Shown piece by piece: positions 32,628 through 41,068 of a stretch of 44,535 nucleotides of DNA; within the stretch, counting starts at the first letter, position 1; the number at the start of each line of letters is the position of its first letter. Under the pieces are notes generated by a model. The model was not told the DNA's origin, did not search any database, and worked only from the letters and a program-made list of their open reading frames with translations. Where the stretch lies: assembly GCA_035294305.1 (NCBI GenBank), contig DATGLD010000023.1, forward strand, positions 1 to 44,535, in the 5' to 3' direction. Source of the DNA: DASRBN01 sp035294305. Lineage in GTDB: Bacteria > Chloroflexota > Ktedonobacteria > Ktedonobacterales > Ktedonobacteraceae. The translations under genes were made by a program, and so were the position numbers.

Positions 32628-34301
32628 ATGCAACTCAAACCGGAAAAATCGGGCGCGGAAGATCCGCAAATGCCGGAGACCGCAGAAACCCGAATAACCA
32701 CTATAGCAGAAAGTGAGAAACAGCCCTATTCGCGGCAGGAAACCATCTTTACTATGCTGGGCGTTTTGTGGGTCGTGTTTCTTGCGATGCTGGACCAGAC
32801 TGTCGTTGGCACGGCGACACCACGTATCGTGGCTGATTTGCAGGGATTTGATCGCATTACCTGGGTAACGACGGCCTACCTGCTTACCTCTACGGTACCA
32901 ATCCCGATTTATGGCAAGCTCTCGGACATATATGGACGCAAGCGCGTCATCCTGTTTGGCATTGTGGTGTTTCTGGCGGGGTCGGCGCTTTCGGGGACGG
33001 CTCAAACCATGAATCAGTTAATCGCGTTTCGCGCGTTTCAGGGATTGGGAGCTGGAGCCTTGCAGCCGATTGCCGTTGCGGTGGTTGGCGATTTGTTTCC
33101 GCCGCGCGAGCGTGGCAAATGGCAGGGTGTAACAGGAAGCGTCTATGCTTTGTCGGCCATCATTGGCCCGCTGGTTGGTGGTTGGATTACCGATCATACC
33201 ACCTGGCGCTGGGTGTTTTACATCAATGTGCCCATCGGTATCCTGGCTATGCTGGTCCTGATTTTCCTGATGCCCCCGTTACGCAGCGCAACGAGGCGCT
33301 TTTCGGTCGATTATGCCGGTGCGATGCTGCTTATTCTAGGTACGGTGCCCCTGTTACTGGGTTTTTCGCTGGCGGGAGCGCAATATGACTGGCTTTCGCC
33401 GCAAATTATCGGCCTTTTTACAGCAGCTGTCATTATGCTCATTGTACTGGTCATATACGCGGCACGCCTGGAACGTATGGGGAAGGAGCCGATTTTTGAG
33501 CCTGGCTTGTTCAAGAACAGTGCGCGCATTTTCGGCGTTTCCATCCTGGTAACCGTGATCTTCAGCATCAGTCTATATGGTTCGTCGCTGGGCATTCCAC
33601 TGTTCGCGCAGGCTGTGCTTGGAACCTCCGCCACGAACAGCGGATTAATCCTGGTTCCATTCATGTTAACGGCGATTATAGGCAGCGTTATCGGTGGTCT
33701 GCTGCTTTCTTTGACCGGGAGGTACAAATGGATAGCCATCCTGGGGCTCTTGATTGCTATCATGGGAACGGTGCTGCTGGTGCGCTTGAATGTCAATTCG
33801 AGCAGCTTCGATGCCTTGATAGCTATGCTTGTGCTTGGCTGCGGTGTCGGGTCTGGATTGGCCGTCTACTCAGTTATTGTGCAGAACGTCTATCCGCAAA
33901 AAATTGGCGTCGTGTCTTCGGCCATTGTATTCTTTCGCCAGCTTGGAGGCGCCATCGGACTCGCAGCTATGGGTTCTGTGCTGACCTCGACCTATGTTCC
34001 GGCATTTCATAACGCGCTGCCTGCCTCGCTGAAGCATGTCATTCCCGCTCAAGTATTAAGCGCATTCGATGATCCGCTCATCCAGCTTTCGCCAGGTGGA
34101 CTATCACAAATACGCGCCGGTTTTGCCGCATATGGGCCGCAAGGGTTGTCAGCCTACTACCAGCTTTTACAGGCAGTAAAAACGGGGTTGGCGCAGAGCA
34201 TCCACGATGTCTTCGTGCTTAGCCTGGCGATTATCGTTGTTGGACTGATTGCGGTGCTGTTCCTCAAAGAGATTCCCTTGAGGGAGCGGCGCAGTTTTTA
34301 G
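32628..34301 (+). CDS. DHA2 family MFS drug:H+ antiporter (EmrB/QacA-like)
   Basis: This multidrug efflux protein of the 14-TM DHA2 group is 557 aa from ATG 32628, behind AAGGAAAAAAGG. A charged cytosolic N-tail precedes TM1, whose motif D1 VFLAMLDQTVVGTATPRI is diagnostic. Motif A follows (GKLSDIYGRKRVI), then motif C in TM5 (GPLVGGWITDHTTWRWVFYINVPIG). An in-frame upstream start at 32487 would overlap the promoter and operator, so it is not used. Its end overlaps the convergent TetR gene by four bases. Likely regulated by that TetR; the substrate is unknown. Confidence 0.93.
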   Translation: MQLKPEKSGAEDPQMPETAETRITTIAESEKQPYSRQETIFTMLGVLWVVFLAMLDQTVVGTATPRIVADLQGFDRITWVTTAYLLTSTVPIPIYGKLSDIYGRKRVILFGIVVFLAGSALSGTAQTMNQLIAFRAFQGLGAGALQPIAVAVVGDLFPPRERGKWQGVTGSVYALSAIIGPLVGGWITDHTTWRWVFYINVPIGILAMLVLIFLMPPLRSATRRFSVDYAGAMLLILGTVPLLLGFSLAGAQYDWLSPQIIGLFTAAVIMLIVLVIYAARLERMGKEPIFEPGLFKNSARIFGVSILVTVIFSISLYGSSLGIPLFAQAVLGTSATNSGLILVPFMLTAIIGSVIGGLLLSLTGRYKWIAILGLLIAIMGTVLLVRLNVNSSSFDALIAMLVLGCGVGSGLAVYSVIVQNVYPQKIGVVSSAIVFFRQLGGAIGLAAMGSVLTSTYVPAFHNALPASLKHVIPAQVLSAFDDPLIQLSPGGLSQIRAGFAAYGPQGLSAYYQLLQAVKTGLAQSIHDVFVLSLAIIVVGLIAVLFLKEIPLRERRSF

Positions 34302-34897
34302 GCCTTCAAGATGCGCAGGACATGATCGGCGCTAGGGAAAACTGGTAGGGGATGTTCCAGGAAACTCATATCCAGGGCCATCCCCGTGATGCACCAGGAA
34401 AGTGCTGTCACCAGTTGATCGGGGTCTCCTGCTACCACCTGCCCGGCGGCCTGGCCCTCCTGAATGAGCTGCTTTAAGATCGCCTGGCTCACTTCGCCCT
34501 GCTGCCGGGCTATCGCGCGTGCCTCTTCAGGTATTGCCTCATTGGTAAACGCCTGTAATATCACCATAAAAGATTCTGGTTCGCGCTGCGCGCCCTCGAG
34601 TATTTGTGAGACTAACCAGTGCAGGCGGTCCCAGGGAGTACCCGGCTGCCGCTTCGCGTACTGCATCAGTTCTATTGAATTCTTCAAGGCCGATTCGACC
34701 AGCCGGGTAAAGATTTCTTCTTTGTTCACGAAGTAGTGATAGGCCAGGCCGTAGCTTACTCTGGCGGCCACGGCGATATCCGTCATCTTCGTATCGGTAA
34801 ATCCCTTGCGCGCGAAGAGTTTCTGGGCCGCCTTGAGTATGCGCTCCTTTTGTTCCTCGCGAATATGCTGGTTGGCCTCTTCTGTACGTGGTGACAT
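34298..34897 (-). CDS. TetR/AcrR family transcriptional regulator
   Basis: The 199-aa repressor starts at ATG 34897 (MSPRTEEANQ). The DNA-binding domain at residues about 12-58 reads ERILKAAQKLFARKGFTDTKMTDIAVAARVSYGLAYHYFVNKEEIF, the classic TetR HTH. The C-terminal ligand domain is helical. It begins five bases after the HAD-phosphatase stop, so both are on one minus-strand transcript; an in-frame start at 34939 would run into that gene. Its 3' end overlaps the DHA2 pump gene tail-to-tail, and it is the natural candidate for the palindrome at 32580. Ligand unknown. Confidence 0.92.
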   Translation of the reverse strand: MSPRTEEANQHIREEQKERILKAAQKLFARKGFTDTKMTDIAVAARVSYGLAYHYFVNKEEIFTRLVESALKNSIELMQYAKRQPGTPWDRLHWLVSQILEGAQREPESFMVILQAFTNEAIPEEARAIARQQGEVSQAILKQLIQEGQAAGQVVAGDPDQLVTALSWCITGMALDMSFLEHPLPVFPSADHVLRILKA

Positions 34898-34902
34898 ATG
34901 CT

Positions 34903-35667
34903 TCACACCTCGATCTCTGCCACGGATTCTCGTACCCATGTCGGACGATAGGGAAAGCGCTCCACCTGCTCGCGCGAAGTCACGCCTGTCAGCACCAGGA
35001 TGGTGTGCAAGCCGCTTTCGAGACCCGCGATGATATCGGTATCCATGCGGTCACCGATCATCACGGAATCTTCGGAATGGGCGTTGAGTGTGCGCAGCGC
35101 CGTACGCATCATTAGTGGATTCGGTTTGCCAACGAAGTAGGGCTTGATGCCGGTAGCGGCGCTGATCAACGCGGCCACGGCCCCGGTCGCGGGCACGATC
35201 CCGCCTTCGCCCGGCCCCATCACATCCGGGTTGGTGGCAATGAAACGGGCGCCGGCGTTCACAAAACGGATGGCGCGGGTGATGCGTTCGAAGCTATAGG
35301 CGGTAGTTTCACCCAGCACGACGTACTCCGGCTCCTGGTGAGTCAGCACGTACCCGATCTCATGCAGCGCCGTTGTCAGCCCCGATTCGCCAATCACGTA
35401 GGCGCTCCCGCCCGGTCGCTGCGAATCCAGGAACTGCGCGGTGGCGAGCGCGGAAGTGAAAATTGCTTCAGGTGATACATCCAGGCCCATGTAGGCCAGT
35501 CGCACCTGCAGGTCGCGCTGTGTGTATTGTGAGTTGTTTGTAAGGATCAGGAAAGGAATGTCCTTTTCTCGCAAGCGCTGTATAAACTCCGCGGCTCCGG
35601 GAATAAGCGTCCTGCCGCGCAAAATGACGCCGTCCATATCTGTCAGGTAGTTCTTAATACCGTCCAT
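34903..35667 (-). CDS. HAD-IIA family hydrolase (NagD / phosphoglycolate phosphatase-like)
   Basis: The 254-aa HAD phosphatase has motif I DMDGVILRG (nucleophile Asp10), motif II in PFLILTNNSQ, and the C2-type cap. Motif III is at VGKPNPLMMRTAL and motif IV at SVMIGDRMDTDIIAGLESG; the end EIEV follows the usual TWVRESVAEI. Family members act on p-nitrophenyl phosphate, nucleotide monophosphates, or phosphoglycolate (metabolite repair), so the substrate is open. It is cotranscribed with tetR. Length is normal. Confidence 0.9.
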   Translation of the reverse strand: MDGIKNYLTDMDGVILRGRTLIPGAAEFIQRLREKDIPFLILTNNSQYTQRDLQVRLAYMGLDVSPEAIFTSALATAQFLDSQRPGGSAYVIGESGLTTALHEIGYVLTHQEPEYVVLGETTAYSFERITRAIRFVNAGARFIATNPDVMGPGEGGIVPATGAVAALISAATGIKPYFVGKPNPLMMRTALRTLNAHSEDSVMIGDRMDTDIIAGLESGLHTILVLTGVTSREQVERFPYRPTWVRESVAEIEV

Positions 35668-36025
35668 CTAATGCTCTCCTTTATGAGTGAGCTCTCTTTT
35701 ATGTGCAAGTCGTTTTTTCTTTGTGTTTGGAATGAGTCAGGAATGATACTGCTTATTGCATCTCATATTGTTGCCGGTTCAACAAGCTAATTGAGTAGGA
35801 ACCGGTTATATCGTACAACATTCTTCATACTTGCAATGATAGCACTCGATTTCGGGCAATGTCAAGTAATACCGTGTAAGAACAGGCAGAAGAACGCAGA
35901 GATCAGCAACGATTGACATCGTTCAACGACATGTGCCAAAATTCATTCAGAAGCATGTAACGCCGTGCGTAGATAACTTTGACAGGCGTGAATATCTTTG
36001 AAAGGATCAGAAAACGATAGGCAAT
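35668..36025. other. Divergent intergenic region with palindrome
   Basis: This 358-base gap lies between the HAD-tetR operon and prx. It holds no gene. CCGGTTC and GAACCGG form 7-bp arms about 17 bases apart near 35776-35806, a possible operator for the minus-strand operon. TTGACA occurs twice (near 35915 and 35979) without a clear -10 at 17 bases. Confidence 0.35.
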
Positions 36026-36523
36026 ATGAACGCGAAAAATAATCAAATCCGATCTGAGAGTAGAGGTGTGAAGGTGGGTGATCGCGCCCCTGATTTCTCT
36101 CTTCCCACACAAAAGACAGGGGAAATATTTCATCTTTACGACATGATAGGAAAATCTGCCATCGTTTTGTATTTCTATCCAAAAGACGATACGCCAGGAT
36201 GTAGGACAGAAGCCTGCTCCTTCCGAGACAGTTATGAAGTCTTTAAGGAGGCAGGTGCAGAAGTCATCGGGGTAAGTTCCGATTCGGAGGCCTCACATCA
36301 GCAGTTCGCGAACAAATATAACCTTCCCTTTATTTTACTTAGCGATAAAAACGGAGAGCTTAGAAAAAAATATGGGGTGCCTACAACGCTGGGATTTATG
36401 CCAGGCCGCGTGACCTATGTGATCGACAAAGAAGGTATTGTGCGCCACATCTTTTCATCGCAATTCGCACCGGAGAAGCACATTGTTGAAGCAATCCGCG
36501 TTTTACAAGAGATCAGACATTAA
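36026..36523 (+). CDS. bcp: Peroxiredoxin, BCP/PrxQ type
   Basis: This 165-aa thiol peroxidase reduces H2O2 and organic hydroperoxides. VGDRAPDFSLP and YFYPKDDTPGCRTEACSFRD carry the peroxidatic Cys59 and the resolving Cys64 five residues later, the atypical 2-Cys PrxQ pattern; the PxxxT/SxxC site is intact (T56). GVSSDSEASHQQFANKYNLPF and FMPGRVTYVIDKEGIVRHIF complete the fold. ATG 36026 has no good ribosome site. It stands alone, possibly expressed in stress. Confidence 0.95.
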   Translation: MNAKNNQIRSESRGVKVGDRAPDFSLPTQKTGEIFHLYDMIGKSAIVLYFYPKDDTPGCRTEACSFRDSYEVFKEAGAEVIGVSSDSEASHQQFANKYNLPFILLSDKNGELRKKYGVPTTLGFMPGRVTYVIDKEGIVRHIFSSQFAPEKHIVEAIRVLQEIRH

Positions 36524-36823
36524 AATGCGAACTGATGCCGTTCGGAGCTCTGGGCCCCCTCGCCGTTAATGCTCTTGACCGTCTTTCTATAGGTGTTTAC
36601 AGGTTGAATACCATGCCGTCAGGCGATGCCACATTGGTGCCCTTACGAACTTCCCACAGCGTCACAAACACAACACCATACATATGGTACAATAATTACG
36701 CCGCTCGAACGTAATAGTAGTAAGAGAAATTAAGATACGTCCTCTTTATGAAAACCCTGTAGGGATAGGGCCTGGTGCCTGTGCTGGAACAACGGCAAAA
36801 AATCGCGAACAAAGCAACAGACG
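36524..36823. other. Intergenic region with -10 candidate
   Basis: This 300-base gap has no gene. ATGGTACAAT near 36683 is an extended -10-like site upstream of the 131-aa gene. A CCTGTAGGGATAGGG stretch near 36759 resembles the GTAGGGACAGG repeats at 17.4 kb. Confidence 0.35.
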
Positions 36824-37219
36824 ATGCCAGAAGATGATGAAACTGTGACAACAAGGCAAGAAACAGGACGGAGAAGGCGCTGGTACAGACCTGCACGCTG
36901 TTCTATTTGCACGAGTTTTACCTGGCTCAATCAAATCAAAATGAAGGAGCCGCATGACGCGCCGGAACCGCGGCGAGAATGGATACTCTGCAAGCTTTGC
37001 TATACTATGTTGCTCGAAGAACTGAGCCGTTCCGTCGTACGTTCGCCCTTACGCCTGCGCATAGCCATGGGTTTTGTGGCCGCCGAACGTTCGCCTAAAG
37101 CATATATGAATGAAGCTCAGACATTCCAACGCGAATTCGCCTGGTTCGCCTGGGCAATAATTCTCTTTGGTCTCCTGCACGTTGCCATATTTGTCATCCT
37201 GCTGGCAGTGCCAAGATAA
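36824..37219 (+). CDS. Small protein with CxxC zinc site and C-terminal TM helix
   Basis: 131 aa. Cys pairs CSIC (about residues 26-29) and CKLC (about 56-59) could bind zinc. One TM helix near the C-terminus (AWAIILFGLLHVAIFVILLAV) makes it tail-anchored with a cytosolic zinc part. A basic RRRRW stretch follows the N-terminus. I recognise no family. ATG 36824 lacks a strong ribosome site. It lies 150 bases before the conflict-system-like genes, but nothing ties them. Confidence 0.6.
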   Translation: MPEDDETVTTRQETGRRRRWYRPARCSICTSFTWLNQIKMKEPHDAPEPRREWILCKLCYTMLLEELSRSVVRSPLRLRIAMGFVAAERSPKAYMNEAQTFQREFAWFAWAIILFGLLHVAIFVILLAVPR

Positions 37220-37309
37220 ATAGAAACATTAGAGAGAATCCTCTTATACTGTATCCTGACCGCCACATGTTGCGTTGCTCAATATATGTACTTTTATGCC
37301 GCATCATGG

Positions 37310-37315
37310 TATAAT
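37310..37315 (+). promoter_or_regulatory. Extended -10 (TGG-TATAAT) for the three-gene cluster
   Basis: ATGGTATAAT with perfect TATAAT at 37310-37315 and a TG two bases before; 53 bases upstream of ATG 37369. No clear -35, as expected for extended -10 promoters. Confidence 0.5.
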
Positions 37316-37368
37316 TTCCTCAATATTTGAAAGATCACCTCTTCTTGAACGCAGAGCGGTGAAGTATT

Positions 37369-38544
37369 ATGACAATACGTAAAGCCGGCAACTCCCTAGG
37401 GCAGCCAAAAGCGGGCAAATTCCCCAGATGGCTGCGCTATCTATTTATGGTACTTGGTCTGATCTCATTAGGTCTATTAGGCTTTTTCTGGATTAGAGGA
37501 GTGATCAGCGACCTGGATAAGACAATGACTGCTTTGTTTGTTATCTTAACTGCCATGTTCGCATTTCTTGCTATGCCATTTCTTTATCGTTCAGAGCATG
37601 TTCCCTCATTAGAAGCGCAAGAGCTTGCTACTGTTTCCCCTGTCTCTAACACAACCACTCATACTCATCAAGAGCCTGATTCCTCACTTCAGGCAAACAT
37701 GATACCTGCCACTTCTGGCTCAAGTATGGGAAACGCGCCCCAGGAAACCGCTATGCAGGTTCCACGACAACCTTCGGATATGAAAGGACCCGGGGTCCTG
37801 CAATCGGCTGTTCCCATCCCCGCATCGCCTGAGACAACACAAGCAGGCGAACTCGATAGAAATGAACTTCTAGAGGAGCTTACCCGGTGTTCTGTGCCAA
37901 TCTTCAACAGAGTGGTCTTTTGTTCAAGGGTGCCGGAAAGCGATCTTCCTGGAGAAACAGCGGATCGCACAACCAGAGCCATACGGCTCATTCAATGGGC
38001 AGAGACCAGTGGACCTGGGTTGAATATGCTTTACGACTGTTACATCCGGGCAGGTGGAAGAAAGAGACCTGCAGGTGAAACTTCATCATATGCCCAGCCC
38101 CCAAAAAATAGTGATACAATGACTACGAGAGAGAAGCTTGATAGGCAGAGTATAGCTCAGGAGACGCTCAGCGCGAGTAACAGACCAGTTAACCAGCCCT
38201 TACCAGATACTGTCCGTGGTTGTGCCAATGAAGCTCAAGCATATGTCAATCAAGCATATGCTACCCTGAATCCGGCGATGAATATTTTACCTGAAGATAT
38301 TGTGAATGCATCTGAATTTCTTAAAGCCGCAAAGGGCGATATCGAACACCTGAAGGAATTGTTACCAGGCTCCTCGCTTCTTTCAGAGCGAGAGAAGATC
38401 ATTGATCAGTTACGCATCATTACGAATCAGATCGATGAGTATTTGCTACCACATCTTAAACCTTCGGATGTACAAGATTGGCAAAGAAAATTCGCGCCCA
38501 TTCTAAAAGCCTTGAACGAACTGAATGCTCTGGTCCCAGCATAA
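37369..38544 (+). CDS. Two-TM protein with an EAD-like segment and a C-terminal helical module
   Basis: 391 aa, in four parts. Two TM helices come first (about 24-45 and 53-69). A Ser/Thr/Pro/Gln-rich linker follows (about 75-160). Then about 65 residues (164-229) run NELLEELTRCSVPIFNRVVF ... SDLPGETADRTTRAIRLIQWAE and on to a Y-x-C end. That last pattern (an LP-G motif followed by a basic helix, RxxxLIxWAE) resembles effector-associated domain 1 of bacterial conflict and signalling proteins; the match is from memory. A second linker leads to a C-terminal helical module (about 283-391) with NILPEDIVNASEFLKAAKGD, shared with the next two genes. No enzyme motif is seen. Function unknown. Confidence 0.6.
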   Translation: MTIRKAGNSLGQPKAGKFPRWLRYLFMVLGLISLGLLGFFWIRGVISDLDKTMTALFVILTAMFAFLAMPFLYRSEHVPSLEAQELATVSPVSNTTTHTHQEPDSSLQANMIPATSGSSMGNAPQETAMQVPRQPSDMKGPGVLQSAVPIPASPETTQAGELDRNELLEELTRCSVPIFNRVVFCSRVPESDLPGETADRTTRAIRLIQWAETSGPGLNMLYDCYIRAGGRKRPAGETSSYAQPPKNSDTMTTREKLDRQSIAQETLSASNRPVNQPLPDTVRGCANEAQAYVNQAYATLNPAMNILPEDIVNASEFLKAAKGDIEHLKELLPGSSLLSEREKIIDQLRIITNQIDEYLLPHLKPSDVQDWQRKFAPILKALNELNALVPA

Positions 38545-38626
38545 CCCACGCTCTTAATCAAGAGCTTTCATAAAATGCCCGGTCAGGTCTCTTACAGGCG
38601 ACTATTTTGTTTGATGGGTTACGCCA

Positions 38627-39082
38627 ATGGGCGAAACGACCGCAACAATAAAAGATAGCATGATACTCGTGGCTCTTGATGAGGAAGAAAGTGCGACGGG
38701 TAAGAAACAAGATCCCAAGCAATTTAATTTTGAAAAGGCCCCATCCGATTTTAAACGCAAAGTATATAAGAAGGTCTTAGAGGAAATCATCAGGAAATTA
38801 GATGAACATGACGATCTACATATTTTTCCACGCGATTCCCTTGTGGCAATAAGACAAGGGCTGACCGATACTCGTAGGATATTTTCTTCTCTGCTTGCAA
38901 GCAAGATTCTAGATGATCATAAGAGGGAAATCAATGAGATACTTCCATTCCTCAATAAGGCATTGGCTAAAACATATGAAGCAATAACTTTGTTGGAGGA
39001 ACGAGAGATTAGAAGGAGCGATTACTATCTTGCCCTACTCGAATGCCAGGATCAACTGTTTCAAATCAAGTTGCGTTTGTAG
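38627..39082 (+). CDS. All-helical protein, second member of the module cluster
   Basis: 151 aa, highly charged and almost wholly helical. After a 40-residue N-tail, the segment DDLHIFPRDSLVAIRQGLTD (about 65-84) lines up with NILPEDIVNASEFLKAAKGD of the preceding gene. Helices LNKALAKTYEAITLLEEREI and YYLALLECQDQLFQIKLRL follow. No family recognised. There is no strong ribosome site before ATG 38627. It starts 83 bases after the previous stop, so one transcript is likely. Base composition is somewhat more AT-rich than the genes further left. Confidence 0.6.
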   Translation: MGETTATIKDSMILVALDEEESATGKKQDPKQFNFEKAPSDFKRKVYKKVLEEIIRKLDEHDDLHIFPRDSLVAIRQGLTDTRRIFSSLLASKILDDHKREINEILPFLNKALAKTYEAITLLEEREIRRSDYYLALLECQDQLFQIKLRL

Positions 39083-39193
39083 GAGAGCATGCGAGGCAAA
39101 AAGAAAACAGGCAAATGTACTCTTGCGTAAAGACAAGTTCTATGGCATACTATGTAGAATGAACGTTCTAAGCCCAGCCGAAAGGAAGAGAAG

Positions 39194-39709
39194 ATGACCG
39201 GACTGACGAACTCAGATCAGCCTGATGCAAAGAGGCCGTTGTCTCTACAGCAGCTTCGTGGAGCTATCCGCAGGGACCTCGTGGCTCTTTCAGAATCATG
39301 GGTTGCTCTTCGTGAGATATACGACTCACTTTTTGGTGAGGATTTAACCATTCTCCCCGCTGAATGCAAGGAAGCTAGCCACGCTCTTGAAGAGATGTAT
39401 GCCATTGTACAGCATTGTTGTAATTATTTGAACGAACCTTCCTCTCTTCCGGCAGTTTCGCTTGCTCCTCGCTACCGCCTTTTATTTACCTCCCAGCTTG
39501 TTTTGGAGCAAACGCGCCGGCTGATTGATTTATTTCATAGCTATCGTGTGATATGCACGCAGCGCTCTCCCTCTGCTGAACGAACCCGTAGAAAAATCCA
39601 GGAAGTGTACCAGCTTGTTTTGAAGCACCTCGCGGATATTCCCGTCCAGGCGCACTACCTGGAGGAGGAGTCAAAGTCACTGGAGCAAGAATGGCTTTCA
39701 GCCTTATAG
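39194..39709 (+). CDS. All-helical protein, third member of the module cluster
   Basis: 171 aa, helical. The middle, EDLTILPAECKEASHALEEM (about 53-72), matches the ILP-x-x-x-x-x-AS-x-x-L pattern of the two genes upstream. Long helices follow (RYRLLFTSQLVLEQTRRLIDLF; RRKIQEVYQLVLKHLADI). Unlike the first gene it has no TM helix and no EAD-like part. A good ribosome site AAGGAAGAG stands before ATG 39194. No family recognised. It ends 48 bases before the convergent alkyltransferase-like gene. Confidence 0.6.
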   Translation: MTGLTNSDQPDAKRPLSLQQLRGAIRRDLVALSESWVALREIYDSLFGEDLTILPAECKEASHALEEMYAIVQHCCNYLNEPSSLPAVSLAPRYRLLFTSQLVLEQTRRLIDLFHSYRVICTQRSPSAERTRRKIQEVYQLVLKHLADIPVQAHYLEEESKSLEQEWLSAL

Positions 39710-39756
39710 AAGGAATAGCAAGGAATAACAGAGAGTCTTGCCAGAGAAAGTGGCTC

Positions 39757-40227
39757 TTATATTGTGCCGGTCGTTCCGCGAAATGGCGAGGCCGCGTCAT
39801 GCTGCATGAGGTAGAGCAATTTATCGCTCACGCCGACCGAACCGGCATCAGCCCTGTCCAGGATGCGCTGCAACTCCTCTGGAGCGAGGTCGCGTGTTGG
39901 GTCCCAGCCATAGCGTTTAAGATCGACGTGTTCATCAGTGAAAACGATGCCCTCGGCTTCCAATAACTGGCGCATCCTCCCTTTTTGACCAAAGGCCCAG
40001 CTACCGGTCAGTTCGCCCTTGCTATTGATGACGCGTTGGGCCGGTACGCCCTCGGCGGATTCGTTCATGATCCAGCCCACAAAACGCGCCCCGCGAGGAT
40101 AACCTATGGCTTTGGCGAGCCAGCCATAGGTGGTGATGCGACCTGCGGGGCAGGCCCGGACGAGCGCGAAGACGCGAGCCTTGAGATTGGCAACCTCGTT
40201 TTGGGTAGATGATACTTCCTCGGACAT
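39757..40227 (-). CDS. Alkyltransferase-like (ATL) protein, MGMT homologue without reactive Cys
   Basis: ATL proteins bind O6-alkylguanine and flip it out without removing the alkyl group, handing the lesion to nucleotide excision repair. This 156-aa MGMT-type DNA-binding domain has VFALVRACPAGRITTYGWLA (flipping Tyr34), IGYPRGARFVG (Arg finger about 48) and VPAQRVINSKGEL in place of the PCHRV site of true alkyltransferases: Cys is Ala63 and His is Gln64. It therefore cannot dealkylate by the classical route. RxLLxxEGI-V and a basic C-terminus follow. GAGGAAAAT lies six bases before the ATG. It is transcribed away from the nearby XPB-like helicase. Confidence 0.9.
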   Translation of the reverse strand: MSEEVSSTQNEVANLKARVFALVRACPAGRITTYGWLAKAIGYPRGARFVGWIMNESAEGVPAQRVINSKGELTGSWAFGQKGRMRQLLEAEGIVFTDEHVDLKRYGWDPTRDLAPEELQRILDRADAGSVGVSDKLLYLMQHDAASPFRGTTGTI

Positions 40228-40272
40228 GATATTTTCCTCATATAAAACCCATAGTTTCCCGGCAGCGCAAAA

Positions 40273-40317
40273 AGGATACGAATGCCAGCACAGCTCACTA
40301 CAGAACCATCGTATCCT
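40273..40317. repeat. Inverted repeat upstream of the ATL gene
   Basis: AGGATACGA (40273-40281) pairs with TCGTATCCT (40309-40317), loop 27, about 45 bases before the ATL start. It may be a regulator site or structured leader. Confidence 0.35.
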
Positions 40318-40462
40318 CTAACCGATACCCTTGTCAAAAGGAACAATACCATAGTCCTTTTCGGTTGGATATCCAAATCTTGCTGCTGTATCTTTTCTTA
40401 CATTCTTCTGCTCTGTTCCGCTTTCCTAAGTCACCCACAGCATGATACAGTATCGCTAGCAG

Positions 40463-40939
40463 GTGGGAAACGCTAGATTTATTCTGGTGCAGGCGGATCG
40501 CATATTGAAACAGCATCGCTCCCTCTTTACCGGCAAGAGCAGCCCGGTGCATTTTTTCTGGGGTAGTTTTGACCTGGCGCTTACGTTCTTTTCAGGCAGG
40601 CCCGCGCCGAAACGTCCAGGCGCCGATCACATCACACGCGAAGCCTACTCCCATGAAGTGATTAGCTGGGGCTTCTGGCCAGGTAGTGCCAGCTTCTCCA
40701 AACCGGCTTTCTATTCCTTTACCGCTCCCGCACCGGCCGGATTGGATAAAGCTGCAATTCGCCCGCAAGCCGCTTTCTACAGCCCCGAATTGTCCGAGTT
40801 TATCTTGCTCTATGACGATATGCGCAACGCGGACTCGCCCGAGCAGGCGCTGCGAGAGTTTCTGAAGTCCACGTATGAAGCTGGTGCGAACCTGGCGCAT
40901 TGGGATCGCGAGGCTTTGGAGCGAAGGTCGCTGTTATAA
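40463..40939 (+). pseudogene. C-terminal half of a DUF5996 protein
   Basis: The frame reads as the end of DUF5996: RFILVQADRILKQHRSLFTG, SSPVHFFWGSFDLALTFFSG, REAYSHEVISWGFWPG, FYSPELSEFILLYDDMRN and FLKSTYEAGANLAHWDREALE. Full proteins have about 300 residues with a conserved N-terminal half that is absent here. The upstream 230 bases carry no matching frame. GTG 40463 is simply the first start within the open frame, with no ribosome site. So this is a truncated copy, though the SSPVHFFWGSFDL core is unbroken. Role of the family is unknown; only the family name is recalled. Confidence 0.65.
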
Positions 40940-41054
40940 AGCGCTTATCTGGCCACGAGCGTTGGTGTAAAACGTGATACTTTTTGTATCGATAACGCCC
41001 TTTACAAGGAAGCTAATTAGAACATGTGACCTATATTTGCTCCTTAACATGTGC

Positions 41055-41060
41055 TATACT
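41055..41060 (+). promoter_or_regulatory. Extended -10 giving a leaderless transcript for the helicase
   Basis: TGTGCTATACT: TG motif followed by TATACT at 41055-41060. Transcription would start near 41066-41068, at or just before ATG 41069; there is no ribosome site, so the mRNA is probably leaderless. Confidence 0.5.
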
Positions 41061-41068
41061 GTACCATC

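Noticed and set aside
39691..39966. 91-aa plus frame overlapping the ATL gene end
   Set aside because: It is largely the antisense of the ATL 3' end and lacks a start signal.
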